Below, one piece after another: positions 1 to 5,826 of a stretch of 8,431 nt of DNA. The number at the start of each line of letters is the position of its first letter. Position 1 is the first letter of the stretch. The stretch is from NCBI GenBank assembly GCA_019348365.1, contig JAHWJO010000184.1:1-8431 (forward strand), read 5' to 3'. A model generated the notes under the pieces. The model made no database searches, was not told where the DNA came from, and worked only from the letters and a program-made list of their open reading frames with translations. A program made the translations under genes and the position numbers. The DNA comes from Armatimonadota bacterium. Its GTDB lineage: Bacteria > Armatimonadota > DTGP01 > JAHWJO01.

Positions 1-1
1 C

Positions 2-76
2 GCCACCGCCCCTACTCGGGTCGTCTCGATGGCAGGCAACGTCCGTATCGTGGGGAAGAAGCCTGACAACGGCTAA
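2..76 (+). CDS. possible C-terminal end of an unknown protein (partial)
   Basis: From base 2 a plus-strand frame reads 24 codons and ends in TAA at 74-76. The peptide ends in VRIVGKKPDNG and looks protein-like, and it converges on the toxin gene with a 4-base overlap of stop codons. The gene would start outside the window, so no family can be named. A chance open frame of this length is quite possible. Confidence 0.3.
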   Translation, partial: ATAPTRVVSMAGNVRIVGKKPDNG

Positions 77-480
77 GGAACGACCTCGAACGCCTGCGTC
101 CCGCCAATTCGGTAAACGTAGAAATCGGTATCGAGCGTGAATATGCGATGGACCTGAAGGGCTTCCGCAGCCGCAACCATCGAAGCGTCGGCCAGGTCCA
201 TCGGGGTGTCTCGGTACTGGAGCATTAACGCGTCCATCCGCTCGACCTCCTCTAGGGTGCTCGCCCGGATCCGGAGGAGGTCATTCCTGAGATACCCCCA
301 CAGGGCGGCTTGGGCAGGGTGTCCGCCGATTCGACCGAGGAGATACATCGCCTCGGTGAAGCACGGCCAAGTGGTGAGGAGGGGGCTGGAGAGCCTGGGG
401 AGTGCCTGGGAGCAACGATGGTGTTGGGCGTCTCCGCGGTTGATGAGAGACACGAGGGGGCCGGCGTCGGTGAGGGTCAT
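73..480 (-). CDS. vapC: VapC-type PIN-domain ribonuclease toxin
   Basis: A 135-residue PIN-domain protein, the usual length for VapC toxins, which are Mg-dependent RNases that cut tRNA, rRNA or mRNA when freed from their antitoxin. The acidic active-site residues are all visible: D5 in the N-terminal TDAGPLV strand, E43 in the central helix, D98 in the MDLADAS motif, and D117 (with D119) in the C-terminal TLDTDF strand. The start codon overlaps the stop codon of the upstream antitoxin gene by 4 bases (ATGA), the usual coupling in vapBC operons. The family call is strong. The RNA target and whether the toxin is active cannot be read from sequence. Confidence 0.92.
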   Translation of the reverse strand: MTLTDAGPLVSLINRGDAQHHRCSQALPRLSSPLLTTWPCFTEAMYLLGRIGGHPAQAALWGYLRNDLLRIRASTLEEVERMDALMLQYRDTPMDLADASMVAAAEALQVHRIFTLDTDFYVYRIGGTQAFEVVP

Positions 481-764
481 ACTGTGAGGCCTTGTCTGCG
501 ATACTTCTCGACAAGCCCGTCGCTGAAGGCGTTCCCAGACTTCTGCGGCAACTCCGACGGCCCAACGTCGATAAGTCCGATATGGCCGGCGAGTGCCTTA
601 TCGAGCGTCTCATCCGAGCTATCCCCCCCGTTTCCGTTCGGGCCGATTCCCAGCCGCTCCTCGATGAGCGACCGGGTGAAGGCGCTTAAGTCCTGCCCCT
701 GCTTCTCCGCCTCTTCCCGAAGGCGTTGTTCAACCTCCGGTGTCAAATCAATCTGAATGGTCAT
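477..764 (-). CDS. vapB: VapB-type ribbon-helix-helix antitoxin
   Basis: A 95-residue antitoxin expected to bind and block the PIN toxin encoded just downstream and to repress its own operon. The N-terminus has a ribbon-helix-helix layout: a beta strand MTIQIDLTPE, helix 1 (EVEQRLREEAEKQG), a turn, and helix 2 (DLSAFTRSLIEERLG). The C-terminal half (about residues 40-95) is Gly/Ser/Asp-rich and ends in an amphipathic stretch that probably contacts the toxin. I prefer the ATG at 764 to an in-frame GTG at 773: a strong Shine-Dalgarno GGAGGTGA lies 5 bases before the ATG, and the GTG falls inside that site. It overlaps the toxin gene by 4 bases. The RHH subfamily could be CopG-like or Arc-like. 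Confidence 0.85.
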   Translation of the reverse strand: MTIQIDLTPEVEQRLREEAEKQGQDLSAFTRSLIEERLGIGPNGNGGDSSDETLDKALAGHIGLIDVGPSELPQKSGNAFSDGLVEKYRRQGLTV

Positions 765-769
765 CACCG

Positions 770-777
770 TCACCTCC
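770..777 (-). promoter_or_regulatory. Shine-Dalgarno site that fixes the antitoxin start
   Basis: On the minus strand GGAGGTGA lies 5 bases upstream of the ATG at 764. An alternative GTG start at 773 is part of this sequence, so the ATG is the better start. Confidence 0.75.
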
Positions 778-782
778 CCCCT

Positions 783-812
783 ATTCTACTCCGCATCTCA
801 TTCCGTATTCAA
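783..812 (-). promoter_or_regulatory. possible sigma70-type promoter of the vapBC operon
   Basis: Reading the minus strand, TTGAAT (812-807) and TAGAAT (788-783) are separated by 18 bases and match the -35 and -10 consensus at 4 and 5 of 6 positions. The expected transcription start falls near 776, which would put the Shine-Dalgarno at the very 5' end of the mRNA. That is tight and lowers confidence. No clear operator palindrome was seen. Confidence 0.35.
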
Positions 813-939
813 AATCTTCCATGCCTGCCACCCCGCCCCTATTGTTCTGAAACAGGTTATCCTACCACCTCCCTTCGTCGTGTGGTATTCCCCCGAAAAG
901 GAGTACAGGGAGTTAAGCAAGCCCATTCCGTCGAAACCA

Positions 940-1430
940 TGCGATAGAAGGAGGGTCCGATGTCTGAGCGACCGGAACAACGACAGGAACGGGGAGTCTT
1001 CACCGAAGAGTTCAAGCGCGATGCGGTCCGTCTGGCCAAAGAGCGGGGCAACATCTTCCAAGCCGCCCGCGATCTCGGCGTCCACGAGAGCGTGCTGTCT
1101 CGTTGGAAGCGACAAATGGACGCATCGCCGGAGAGCCCCTTTCCCGGCCAGGGGAACCCCCAGGACCCTGAACTGGCGCACAGGAACAAACTATTCTCTT
1201 CGATATTCGCGCCGCCCATCAGGAGAGCCGAGGGACCGACGGCATCCCCCGGGTCCATCAGGAGTTGCGGGCCCGGGAAGTCGCTTGCAGCCGGAACCGG
1301 GTGGCGAGGGTCATGCGTAAAGCAGAAGTTCACGGCGGAGTAGCCGAATATCCACGGGTCGGCCGAGATTACGTATCTGTGGATCGGCGAGGGGTGGATC
1401 TATCTGGTGATATGCGGAGCCATATAATCC
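940..1430 (+). mobile_element. remnant of an IS3-family insertion sequence, ends not found
   Basis: Extent is inferred from the transposase fragments. No convincing terminal inverted repeats or target duplication were seen, so the limits are approximate and the right part of the element is missing. Confidence 0.6.
960..1424 (+). pseudogene. degraded IS3-family transposase (OrfA plus OrfB remnants)
   Basis: An ATG at 960, preceded by GGAGG with 5-base spacing, opens an IS3/IS911-type OrfA: residues 12-55 (VFTEEFKRDAVRLA, then LGVHESVLSRWKRQ) form the helix-turn-helix that binds the IS ends. After about residue 70 homology is lost. From about 1199 the -1 frame reads OrfB-like sequence (DIRAAHQESRGTDGIPRVHQELRA, then RNRVARVMRKA). 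After a further break, the original frame at 1365-1421 reads EITYLWIGEGWIYL, matching the OrfB catalytic block, where the family has DITY with the first catalytic Asp; here it is Glu. Much of OrfB, including the other catalytic residues, is absent. The -1 relation of OrfA to OrfB matches IS3 frameshifting, but the internal deletions make the gene dead. Confidence 0.85.
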
Positions 1431-1662
1431 CGACTGCTCCTATTTCGATTGCATTAAGGATACCAAACTGTCTATTGCAGCACGACCGATAATAAAGCTT
1501 ATGTCAACCTAAGGCTGAGGAACGATCCCCTCCTCTCCTGGCTGCCCTTCAGGCAACTCTCTTTCCCCCCTGCTGCTACTTCTATCAGAGAGGGGAGATG
1601 ACGGACCCTGAAGAAAGGCACTGTCCTAAGGCACGGTCCTCCAGAAGCCGACGGATCAGATT
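1425..1662. other. stretch without a recognisable gene
   Basis: Between the IS remnant and the broken minus-strand frame I see no coding region with a credible start and composition. It is less GC-rich than the right half of the window near 1420-1520. The plus-strand ORF starting at 1598 has an unlikely composition and overlaps the minus-strand pseudogene. Confidence 0.5.
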
Positions 1663-2010
1663 TCATCCGTTGAACCGGTTTGTGCTCCCCCTGAAGGCCT
1701 CTTCGTCACGCCACAGAAGGCGGCCCGATTCAGAGGACTGGGCGGCGTCGTCGTCCTTTGCAACGAACGGTGCGGTGAACCCCTCGTGTTTGAAATAGCC
1801 GAGCAGAGGGGCGTTTCGATCGAAACGCCCCTCTGCTCGGAAATAGTTGAGGAGACGGTCCTTCGTCTCTTCGGGAGCCCTCTCACAGAACCTGCCCCGG
1901 GAACGGAAGAAATCGAGCAGCGCGCCCTCCGCCGGGGAGAGGCGGCCCCCGCTTTCAGGCCGTCGCGTGTGGAGCTGGGCCGCCTCGACTCCCCGAACTT
2001 CTTGCCGAAT
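1663..2010 (-). pseudogene. broken reading frame of unknown protein
   Basis: The minus strand is open for 115 codons between TGA at 2013-2011 and TGA at 1665-1663, with no ATG, GTG or TTG start. The composition is protein-like: LSPAEGALLDFFRSRGRF, then EETKDRLLNYFRAEGRFD, then LLGYFKHEGFTAPF. An aromatic-basic motif of the type (F/Y)F(R/K)xxGRF occurs three times. Upstream of the TGA the same frame continues as SPGDLQGVEEALPTF, and a one-base shift at the TTTTG run would carry it on as VEFGKKFGE. I read this as an old gene with at least one nonsense or frameshift lesion and no start. I do not recognise the family; a transposase is possible but unsupported. The 42-bp palindrome lies inside it. 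Confidence 0.45.
1799..1840. repeat. perfect 42-bp palindrome without loop
   Basis: Two 21-base arms meet at the CGATCG centre (axis between 1819 and 1820), and every base pairs. The outer end is CCGAGCAGAGGGG and its complement. Both DNA strands therefore read the same here. No T-run follows, so it is not a standard terminator. It could be a protein-binding or recombination site, an inverted duplication, or an assembly fold-back. Confidence 0.9.
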
Positions 2011-2082
2011 TCAACAAAAGGTCGGCAAGGCTTCCTCCACCCCCTGCAGGTCCCCCGGTGAGGGATTCCTTGCGGATTCCTT

Positions 2083-2124
2083 ACAGGATCCCAGGGTCCG
2101 GACAGGATCCCATGCAGGGTCCGG
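2083..2124. repeat. two-copy direct repeat, 19 and 23 bp
   Basis: ACAGGATCCCAGGGTCCGG (2083-2101) is followed directly by a second copy (2102-2124) with an extra ATGC inserted after the CCC. The flanking DNA at 2065-2082 also repeats GGATTCCTT-like words. No coding role is seen. Confidence 0.7.
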
Positions 2125-2397
2125 CCCTCTCTCCGGTCTCTAGGACGGCGCTACGAGCAGCCTCTGGGGAAACGGCAAAGAACGGCGCCGAGAGCTGAAC
2201 CGGCCCGGTTGCAGCACTGAGCGGAGTTGGAACGGCCCGGTGAGATCGCCGGAGGACGGGGCGGAGGGTCCCCCGGAAGAGACACGAAGATCTTCCAAGG
2301 TACACGGAGAGGCCGGAAGAGGCAAAGAGACATGGAGGCGAACGAGATGAACCGGTCGGAACCGGCACGGAGATAACGGGGCGGGAAGAGGCCGAAA

Positions 2398-2435
2398 AGG
2401 GGGAGTCGGGAAGACTGACCCCCCTCCGTTTTTTT
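2398..2435 (+). terminator. possible rho-independent terminator
   Basis: AGGGGGAGTC (2398-2407) can pair with GACT plus CCCCCT around a GGGAA loop, with a small GAC bulge on the 3' arm. After the spacer CCG follows a run of seven T (2429-2435). The spacer and bulge weaken the match, and no plus-strand gene is evident upstream, so it could be a chance structure. Confidence 0.35.
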
Positions 2436-2786
2436 GGTTGGGCTCGATGTCGGCGGGACTAGGTTCTACGGGGGGAATTTCAGCGTCGAGCTTCAAGTCG
2501 GCTCCCCAGGGACTTTCGCAAAAAAGAGGGAAAAAGAGGCCTTTACTTCCCCCTGTGGTGAGGGACTTTTCACACTTTCCCCCCCTCTATTCCCGGACAT
2601 GGAGGAGGGAAAATCGCACTCCCCCCAGACTCCTCACGTCCCCTCCCCCGTGCATCCGAATTCCCTCCGAATCGCCTCAATTTAGTCAGTTTTCCGGTCA
2701 TCGAGAGATTCCCCGAATCACGCCCCGATTCGGACCCCCATCGAGCTCCCATCACGACCCGAACGACCCCAACCGAGCCCCCAACG

Positions 2787-2845
2787 GGAGACGGGAGGCC
2801 TGCGGGCCGCCGCCCTGGGCGGCGGCCCGCAGGCCTCCCGTCTCC
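2787..2845. repeat. 59-bp perfect inverted repeat with one-base centre
   Basis: Two 29-base arms (2787-2815 and 2817-2845) are exact reverse complements around T2816. The arms are very GC-rich (GGCCTGCGGGCCGCCGCCC and its complement at the core). Protein-like coding of the vWA gene begins right at the right edge (about 2842), and that frame has no start codon. It may mark a rearrangement or assembly fold-back, or be a very strong hairpin. Confidence 0.9.
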
Positions 2846-2940
2846 AGGCGTGGCATTCGATCCAGTGCGGGAGTCGCCACTACCGGCTCCGCTTCGACGA
2901 CGCCCTCGAGAGCTCCCATATCGACTTCGACGCGCGGGAG

Positions 2941-4392
2941 GTGAGGATCCACCCGACGCGGTACGGCCGGACGCCCGAGGCGCAGTACTTCTACACGAAG
3001 GCGGCGATCGCCCACGAGGCGGGCCACGTCCGCTTCAGCCGGGCGTATTCCCCGCTCGAGGTGAACGGCGCGCTGCACGCGGTCTGGAACGCCTTGGAGG
3101 ACGAGCGGGTCGAGCGGGCCATGGCGCGGGTCTTCTGGCCGAACGCGGAGTATTTCCAGAGGCTCGGCGACTATATGGCCGCGACCTCGATCGAGGAGCA
3201 CGGAAGGTCTTGGGAGTGGGAGCTCCGACTGGATTCGGAGGGGCTCGACGTCGTCCAGCCGGGCCTGCACCTCAACGCGCTGCTATTGCACCGGTGGGAC
3301 GCCTTCCATGGGTTCGCCCACCCCGAGAACGTCCGGCTCTGGGCGGCGATCTGCCCCCTTGCGGAAGCCGCCTGGGTCGCGAAGGACTCTGACGAAGTCC
3401 TCGACTATTCGAAGCGGATCCTCGAGATCCTGGGGGTGTCGGCTTCACAGACGATCGTGCTGGTGATCCCGAACGGATTGGGAGAGATCTTCAAAGGCGC
3501 GCGCAGGCTTGATAAAGCGGATCCCCTGCCGCCGGGCAACGTGATCGTGATCGCGCCGGGGACTTCTTCGGGCTGGAAGAAAGATCAAGCCGAGCTCGGC
3601 GAAGCCCTTGGAGACGTGAAGGACCAATACGGCGGGTGCGGGGCCAGCCAACTCGAAGAGCTCGCCGATCCCGCGCCCTATATCGAGCAGGCCCGGCCTT
3701 TGAAAGAGGCGCTGGTCGCCGCCCTTCGGACCGAGAAGGTGCGGGAGCACCGCGTCTACGACCGGAAGCACGGCCGGTTCGACATGCGCGAGTACCGCCG
3801 GGGCTCAAAAGAGTGCAAGGTCTCCCGCCTGGAGCGCGGGCAGGTCGGGCCCGACATGGCGGTGGAGCTCTGTATCGACCGCTCGGGATCTATGTCGGGC
3901 ATTATGGAGGCGACGAAGGTCGCCGGCATGGGGATCCACCTGGCGCTCGAAGAGGTGGGGATCCCCCACGGGATCAGCGTCTTCGAGGGGACCGAGACGG
4001 AAGAAGGGGACGTGCCGTTCCGCCTCTTGAAGATCGGGGAGCGGCCAGGTCTCACGAAGAACTGGCTCGCGGGGATCGACGCGACGACGGGGACCACCAC
4101 GCGCTCCACCCTCGACTCGTTCACCCCCGATCTCCGTGCGCGCAAGGAGCGGCTGAAGGTCGTCTTCCTTCTCCACGACGGGGGGCCGTCGGACGGGCAG
4201 AAGTTCAGGGAGTGGATCGCGGAGAATGAAGGCCGCTTCTATATCGTCGGAGTCTACCTCGACGACGACGGGAGCGCCTATCTTCAAGAATTGTTCCAAA
4301 ACCATCTCGTCGTCTGCCCTCCCGAACAGCTCGGAGAACGGCTCGCGGCTCTCCTGACCTCCCTCTACAACAAGACGAGGAGGCGAAGATGA
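2941..4392 (+). CDS. zincin-like HEAGH plus von Willebrand A domain protein, CobT-like (5' end uncertain)
   Basis: From the first available GTG the protein has 483 residues. Near the N-terminus AHEAGH (HEAGH at 25-29) and NALEDERVE (50-58) form a zincin-type metal site with its acidic third-ligand helix, as in metallopeptidase-like proteins linked to vWA domains. The C-terminal part is a vWA domain with a complete MIDAS: D313-x-S315-x-S317 in IDRSGSMSG, Thr residues in TTGTTT (382-387), and D413 in LLHDGGPSDG. Known relatives are CobT/MoxR-associated proteins that work with AAA ATPases in metal insertion or protein remodelling; the role here is inferred only. The same frame reads protein-like back to about 2842 (QAWHSIQCGSRHYRLRFDDA) but has no ATG, GTG or TTG before the TAG at 2683, so the true N-terminus is probably lost or displaced at the 59-bp palindrome. 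The stop overlaps the next start (ATGA). Confidence 0.88.
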   Translation: MRIHPTRYGRTPEAQYFYTKAAIAHEAGHVRFSRAYSPLEVNGALHAVWNALEDERVERAMARVFWPNAEYFQRLGDYMAATSIEEHGRSWEWELRLDSEGLDVVQPGLHLNALLLHRWDAFHGFAHPENVRLWAAICPLAEAAWVAKDSDEVLDYSKRILEILGVSASQTIVLVIPNGLGEIFKGARRLDKADPLPPGNVIVIAPGTSSGWKKDQAELGEALGDVKDQYGGCGASQLEELADPAPYIEQARPLKEALVAALRTEKVREHRVYDRKHGRFDMREYRRGSKECKVSRLERGQVGPDMAVELCIDRSGSMSGIMEATKVAGMGIHLALEEVGIPHGISVFEGTETEEGDVPFRLLKIGERPGLTKNWLAGIDATTGTTTRSTLDSFTPDLRARKERLKVVFLLHDGGPSDGQKFREWIAENEGRFYIVGVYLDDDGSAYLQELFQNHLVVCPPEQLGERLAALLTSLYNKTRRRR

Positions 4393-4799
4393 GCGACGCC
4401 GTACCCGTCTGTATCTATCAGATCTACGACCCGCAGAAGCAGGAGGCGAGGTTCTCCTTCCGGCCTCTGCCGGGAAGCTCACTCGTCATGGAGACCCAGG
4501 TGGAACGCCTGGACGATCTGAACGAAACCGCCTTCATTCGAGGGTACTCGTTCGATCCCGAGCACCTCTTCACGTTCTTCCGCGACAAGAAGGCGTGGCT
4601 CGCGGCGTATCCCTACTGGGAGTATGAGGCGATGCTCTCCTGCGGGTGCGGCCCGATCGCCGCGAAGGAGGTCGATATCAAGACCGTCTGCGCGAAGTGC
4701 GGCCGGCGTCCCTCACCGATCACGGGATGGAGGAAGGTGGCCCCGGGTGGAGCGAGGTCGCCGGACCCGGAGCATCCGGCAGGACCCACGGATCCGTGA
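4389..4799 (+). CDS. small zinc-ribbon protein of unknown function
   Basis: A 136-residue protein. The ATG overlaps the vWA gene stop by 4 bases, so the two are probably translated together. Residues 1-80 are an aromatic-rich globular part (FTFFRDKKAWLAAYPYWEYEA near its end). C85 and C87 (CGCG) with C101 and C104 (CAKCG) form a likely four-Cys zinc ribbon at 85-104. The last 30 residues are Pro/Gly-rich and probably disordered. No signal peptide or membrane segment is seen. The zinc ribbon suggests nucleic-acid or protein contact, but I do not recognise the family. The 4-base overlaps on both sides support its being a real gene. Confidence 0.75.
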   Translation: MSDAVPVCIYQIYDPQKQEARFSFRPLPGSSLVMETQVERLDDLNETAFIRGYSFDPEHLFTFFRDKKAWLAAYPYWEYEAMLSCGCGPIAAKEVDIKTVCAKCGRRPSPITGWRKVAPGGARSPDPEHPAGPTDP

Positions 4800-5026
4800 T
4801 TGGAGACCCGCACGCGACCGTTTTCGAAATCGAAGGACTCGAGCCCTGGATCCTTTTCGAAGGACTCGAGCCCTGGATCCTTTTCGCAGATCTCGATCTC
4901 TGGATCCTTCTGCCCCCCGAAGGAGCGATCGCGCTCGTTCACACGTCTCGTTCACGCGTTCTGCGCGAGCTCAGAGCCGCGCCTGAACGCATGAGACCTA
5001 TAAGACGCAGAGCATGGGACGCATGA
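4796..5026 (+). CDS. 76-residue protein with 9-residue tandem repeats
   Basis: A GTG at 4796 overlaps the zinc-ribbon gene stop (GTGA), suggesting coupled translation; only a weak AGGA lies upstream. The protein reads VFEIEGLEPWILF, then EGLEPWILF, then ADLDLWILLPPEGAIALVHTS, so residues 13-39 are three copies of a 9-residue unit (E/A)(G/D)L(E/D)xWIL(F/L). The tail is Arg-rich. The same frame extends upstream to another GTG at 4646, but that would overlap the zinc-ribbon domain of the previous gene and looks like a shadow. Of the three frames over the repeat this is the most protein-like and the only one coupled to the gene before it. The function is unknown. Confidence 0.5.
   Translation: MIGDPHATVFEIEGLEPWILFEGLEPWILFADLDLWILLPPEGAIALVHTSRSRVLRELRAAPERMRPIRRRAWDA
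4832..4912 (+). repeat. 27-bp tandem repeat, three copies
   Basis: Copies at 4832-4858 and 4859-4885 are identical; the third (4886-4912) is diverged but keeps CTGGATCCTT. Each copy contains GGATCC, and the first two also CTCGAG. The period is a multiple of three, so the surrounding reading frame is kept. Confidence 0.92.
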
Positions 5027-5047
5027 GAGGCATGACACGCATGAGAA
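5012..5047. repeat. 9-bp tandem repeats (GCATGRSAN) just before a start codon
   Basis: Four head-to-tail units start at 5012, 5021, 5030 and 5039: GCATGGGAC, GCATGAGAG, GCATGACAC, GCATGAGAA. A fifth, GCATGAGAC, stands alone at 4989. The last unit runs into the Shine-Dalgarno of the gene that starts at 5057. Each unit carries an ATG out of frame with that gene. Iteron-like or operator-like function is possible but unproven. Confidence 0.8.
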
Positions 5048-5056
5048 GGAGAGATC

Positions 5057-5825
5057 ATGGCAGGAGACACGCAGAGAGAGCAGCACATACGGCAAGAGCT
5101 CCAAAGACTTCAACCGCCGGAGGCGGGAGGATTACCCGAGACCGTTCAGACCGGCGAGGGCTACCGCGCCTGGCTCGTCGCCTACCACCGCTACGCCGAG
5201 TCGACGAACCCCGACGAGATCGCGAGGGTGCTCCCCATGCGGCAGGCGGCCTGGCGGGCCTCATCGGACGAGTTCCGTCCGCCCGTGCCCGAAGCGAGCG
5301 GCCTCTCCCGGCTCTCCCGGGCGATCCTCGAGGACCTCTCGGCGTTCGTGGCGCGCCCGGTGGGTGCATGCGCGCCTGTCCGTGGAGCGGCCGTTTCGTC
5401 CTCTTCCCCGCAGTCCCGAGTTGAGGGAGACGAGCCTCGGGATCCTGGGCTTCGCGAGGGATCACGCCGAAGTCCGGGGCTGGACGGACCTGTGCGAGAC
5501 GATCGACGCGCTCTTGCTGGATCGATCCCCCTCGGCGCTGGCGCTCCCGCGGAAGGGACTATCGGCGATCCGGCAGCAGGCCGACGGGACCGTGACGGTC
5601 GGCTACTGCGAAGTCTATCCGGCGACCCTGGACCTGGCGAGCATCGCGTCCGGGGTCTGGAGGATGGTCAGCGACGGTCCCGATCGACTGGAAGAGGCGG
5701 TGCCCAGTGATCGGTGGGGAGGGCACAAGCCGACCCTCGACGGGTTCCAGCGCCTCCGGGAGCTGGTCCGAACGGGAGAGCGGGCTCGAACGGGGGAGCG
5801 GCTCCGCCCCGGATCCGGGGAGTAG
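5057..5825 (+). CDS. unknown protein, reading frame broken by one base near 5357
   Basis: The ATG at 5057 has AAGGAGAG about 5 bases upstream. The first frame reads sensibly to about residue 101 (LEDLSAFVAR) and then becomes Arg/Gly/Ser-rich until TGA at 5710. From about 5360 the next frame takes over with ordinary protein sequence (WVHARLSVERPFRPLP, later GILGFARDHAEVRGW and YCEVYPATLDLASIASG) and ends with TAG at 5823-5825. Removing one C from the CCC at 5356-5358 joins them as FVARRWVHARL, giving about 255 residues. The corrected stop lies 1 base before the primase-like start. The cause could be a sequencing error, a real mutation or, less likely, programmed frameshifting. The C-terminus repeats RTGER. 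I do not recognise a family; the context suggests a link to replication. Confidence 0.65.
5817..5822 (+). promoter_or_regulatory. Shine-Dalgarno site that fixes the primase-like start
   Basis: GGGGAG lies 4 bases before the GTG at 5827. It supports that start over the in-frame GTG at 5707, which would add 40 Ser/Gly/Arg-rich residues that overlap the preceding gene. Confidence 0.55.
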
Positions 5826-5826
5826 C

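Larger units (their letters stand above)
2014..2686. other. gene-poor stretch upstream of the operon-like block
   Basis: No frame here has protein-like composition plus a credible start. The plus strand is purine-rich from about 2160 to 2415 and pyrimidine-rich from about 2540 to 2680, so frames on either strand are dominated by Arg/Gly/Glu or Ser/Pro/Phe. It holds a direct repeat at 2083-2124 and a possible terminator at 2398-2435. I see no clear promoter. Confidence 0.5.

Noticed and set aside
771..773. GTG start for the antitoxin
   Set aside because: It lies inside the Shine-Dalgarno of the better ATG at 764.
2434..2685. Plus-strand ORF starting MVGLDVGGTRFYGG, recalling a ROK-kinase phosphate-binding motif
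   Set aside because: Only the first ten residues fit. The rest is Pro/Ser-rich, short and without other kinase motifs; the T-run of a possible terminator overlaps its start.
4646..4795. Upstream extension of the repeat-protein ORF to GTG 4646
   Set aside because: It overlaps the zinc-ribbon region of the preceding gene in another frame and has an Arg/Gly-rich shadow composition.
4832..5047. CRISPR array from the repeat clusters
   Set aside because: Repeats are head-to-tail without unique spacers and of two unrelated kinds (27 bp and 9 bp).
5707..5826. Upstream GTG start for the primase-like gene, with GTGA overlap
   Set aside because: It would add 40 Ser/Gly/Arg-rich residues and overlaps the frame-corrected upstream gene; GTG 5827 has a better Shine-Dalgarno and follows that gene's stop.
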